From: Streptomyces olivochromogenes
Lineage (GTDB): Bacteria > Actinomycetota > Actinomycetes > Streptomycetales > Streptomycetaceae
Direction of reading: 5' to 3'
Assembly (NCBI RefSeq): GCF_001514115.1
Contig: NZ_KQ948471.1
Span: forward strand, 89,424 to 153,423
DNA length: 64,000 nt
Both the position numbers and the translations under genes were made by a program. Shown here one piece after another: positions 63,060 through 64,000 of this stretch; the stretch's first letter is position 1, and the number at the start of each line of letters is the position of its first letter. The notes under the pieces are model-generated. The model made no database searches and was not told the DNA's origin. It worked only from the letters and a program-made list of their open reading frames with translations.

Positions 63060-63565
63060 ATCGCCCCGGCGTGGTCCGGAAACGGCCGCGAGCGGCAGCC
63101 CCGCTACCGGCACAAGCCGATCTCGCTGTCCGCGCTGGCGATGAGCCACGGACGGCGGGCGTTCACCGAGGTCACCTGGCGTGAAGGCTCCCGCGGGCCG
63201 ATGTGGCACTGCGAGTGCGGCCGGCCGGGGTCAGGGCCCGCCGTCTGACCCAGGCCGCCGCCACTGCCGGACACGGTCACTGGGACGGTGTCCTGCCCGA
63301 CGCGACGATGCTGGCCGAATGGCCGCAGGACGCCCTACAACCCACCGGCTGCTGGCTCACCAGTCTGCCCACCGCCACCCCGCCGGCTGAACTGGTCCGC
63401 CTGGCCAAGATCCGCTGGCGCATCGAGCACGACTACCGGGAACTCAAGCACGGCCTCGGCCTGGACCACTTCGAGGGCCGCTCCTGGGCAGGGTGGCATC
63501 ACCACGTCACCCTGGTCACCGCCGCCCACGTGTTCCTCACCGAACAGCGCACCCGATCGTGGTGA
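63060..63565 (+). pseudogene. IS701-type transposase remnant with frameshift
   Basis: PRYRHKPISLSALAMSHGRR and VTWREGSRGPM lie in the first frame; a second frame from about 63203 continues LRVRPAGV, PDATMLAEWPQD, then LAKIRWRIEHDYRELKHGLG and HHHVTLVTAAHVFLTEQRTR, the DDE-region end of IS701 transposases. The frame change near 63200 breaks it. Confidence 0.75.
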
Positions 63566-63621
63566 CCTTCCAGCCCAGCTGACGGGCTGCCCGGCGCATC
63601 GGCCGGGGCCGGGCTGTGGGG

Positions 63622-64000
63622 TCACAGTCCCCGTCGGGCGTAGTCCTTGAGCCATGCCACGAGCCGCGGCACCGGCCTTGCGCGGTCGCGCGCCGGGTTC
63701 ACCAACTCGCGCAGGGCTGGGCTGGTGCGCACGACGGTTGCCTGCCGCAGTTGATTCTGGATCACAGGCAGGGCCTCGGCGACGAGGTGGCGGCTGTGCG
63801 CGGGAACGCGCGCCTGCTTGACCCGCAGGCGCACTTCGCCGCCACTGTGTTCCCAGGATGCGCAGCGTGCCGCGGGGTCCGATGCCTGTTCCGCGAGCCA
63901 CCGGACCGAGTTGGCGAACGTCCCCTGGGTCGCCTGCCACGGCAGTTCGTGCAGGCGCCAGACCTCGCTGAGCAGTGGGGTCGCGAAGACCAGGCGGTTG
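63622..64000 (-). CDS. Unknown protein, C-terminal part (5' end beyond window)
   Basis: The reverse frame is open from the right edge to the stop at 63622, giving 125 residues: RLVFATPLLSEVWRLHELPW, SVRWLAEQASDPAARCASWE, VPAHSRHLVAEALPVIQNQL, VPRLVAWLKDYARRGL. Codon bias supports a real gene. Helical and soluble, with no family recognised. Confidence 0.55.
   Translation of the reverse strand, partial: NRLVFATPLLSEVWRLHELPWQATQGTFANSVRWLAEQASDPAARCASWEHSGGEVRLRVKQARVPAHSRHLVAEALPVIQNQLRQATVVRTSPALRELVNPARDRARPVPRLVAWLKDYARRGL

Overview
The window is high-GC actinobacterial DNA, almost certainly from a Streptomyces chromosome. The support is the codon bias, GGAGG-type ribosome sites, frequent GTG starts, AfsR/SARP regulators, and an operon matching the SCO2521-SCO2524 families of S. 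coelicolor. Many decayed transposases and broken genes suggest an accessory region, perhaps a chromosome arm. No rRNA, tRNA or CRISPR array was seen.

Layout. 0-4.4 kb: three genes for secreted proteins built from 11-12-residue Asn/Thr/Gln/Gly repeats (core NTQGGTQG), the first cut by the window edge. 4.5-12 kb: a cation-efflux protein, a PEBP fragment, a FUSC-type exporter, an MFS exporter, and a convergent LuxR-type response regulator and histidine kinase in lower-GC DNA. 12-16.3 kb: IS remnants, an ECF sigma factor cut short beside a TnpB element, an ArsR/AHSA1/reductase operon and a scrambled MFS fragment. 17-30 kb: small conserved genes, gcvH, an IS200/IS605 element, gdhA, a divergent MFS/MarR pair with a palindromic operator, broken oxidoreductases and an IclR regulator.

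30.3-39.8 kb is a probable RiPP (ribosomally made, modified peptide) cluster. It has a large SARP regulator with a TTA codon, two tiny duplicated precursor genes (28 and 31 aa, leader MEKTVV, cores of alternating beta-branched residues), a B12-type radical SAM maturase with a CX7CX2C cluster motif, a DUF5825-like partner, a small membrane protein, an HTTM/gamma-carboxylase-like membrane protein, a SAM methyltransferase and an MFS exporter.

40.2-48.0 kb looks like a second, small-molecule cluster. It encodes a heme-oxygenase-fold metalloenzyme, a clavaminate-synthase-like Fe/2-oxoglutarate oxygenase, a 2-hydroxyacid dehydrogenase, a DNA-methylase-like protein with an altered catalytic motif, a D-amino-acid-oxidase-like flavoprotein and an NB-ARC/TPR regulator, also with a TTA codon. 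49.2-54.9 kb is a five-gene operon of SCO2524, SCO2523 (P-loop), SCO2522 and SCO2521 homologues plus a membrane protein. 55-64 kb is mostly IS debris with a few intact genes (S51 peptidase, DUF4232 lipoprotein, a helical-repeat protein), a frameshifted integrase and a frameshifted glycine-rich surface protein.

TTA codons in both cluster regulators and in the SCO2524 homologue suggest that the RiPP cluster, the oxygenase cluster and the SCO252x operon are all tied to bldA and therefore to development. Family names come from recognising sequence motifs without database searches.
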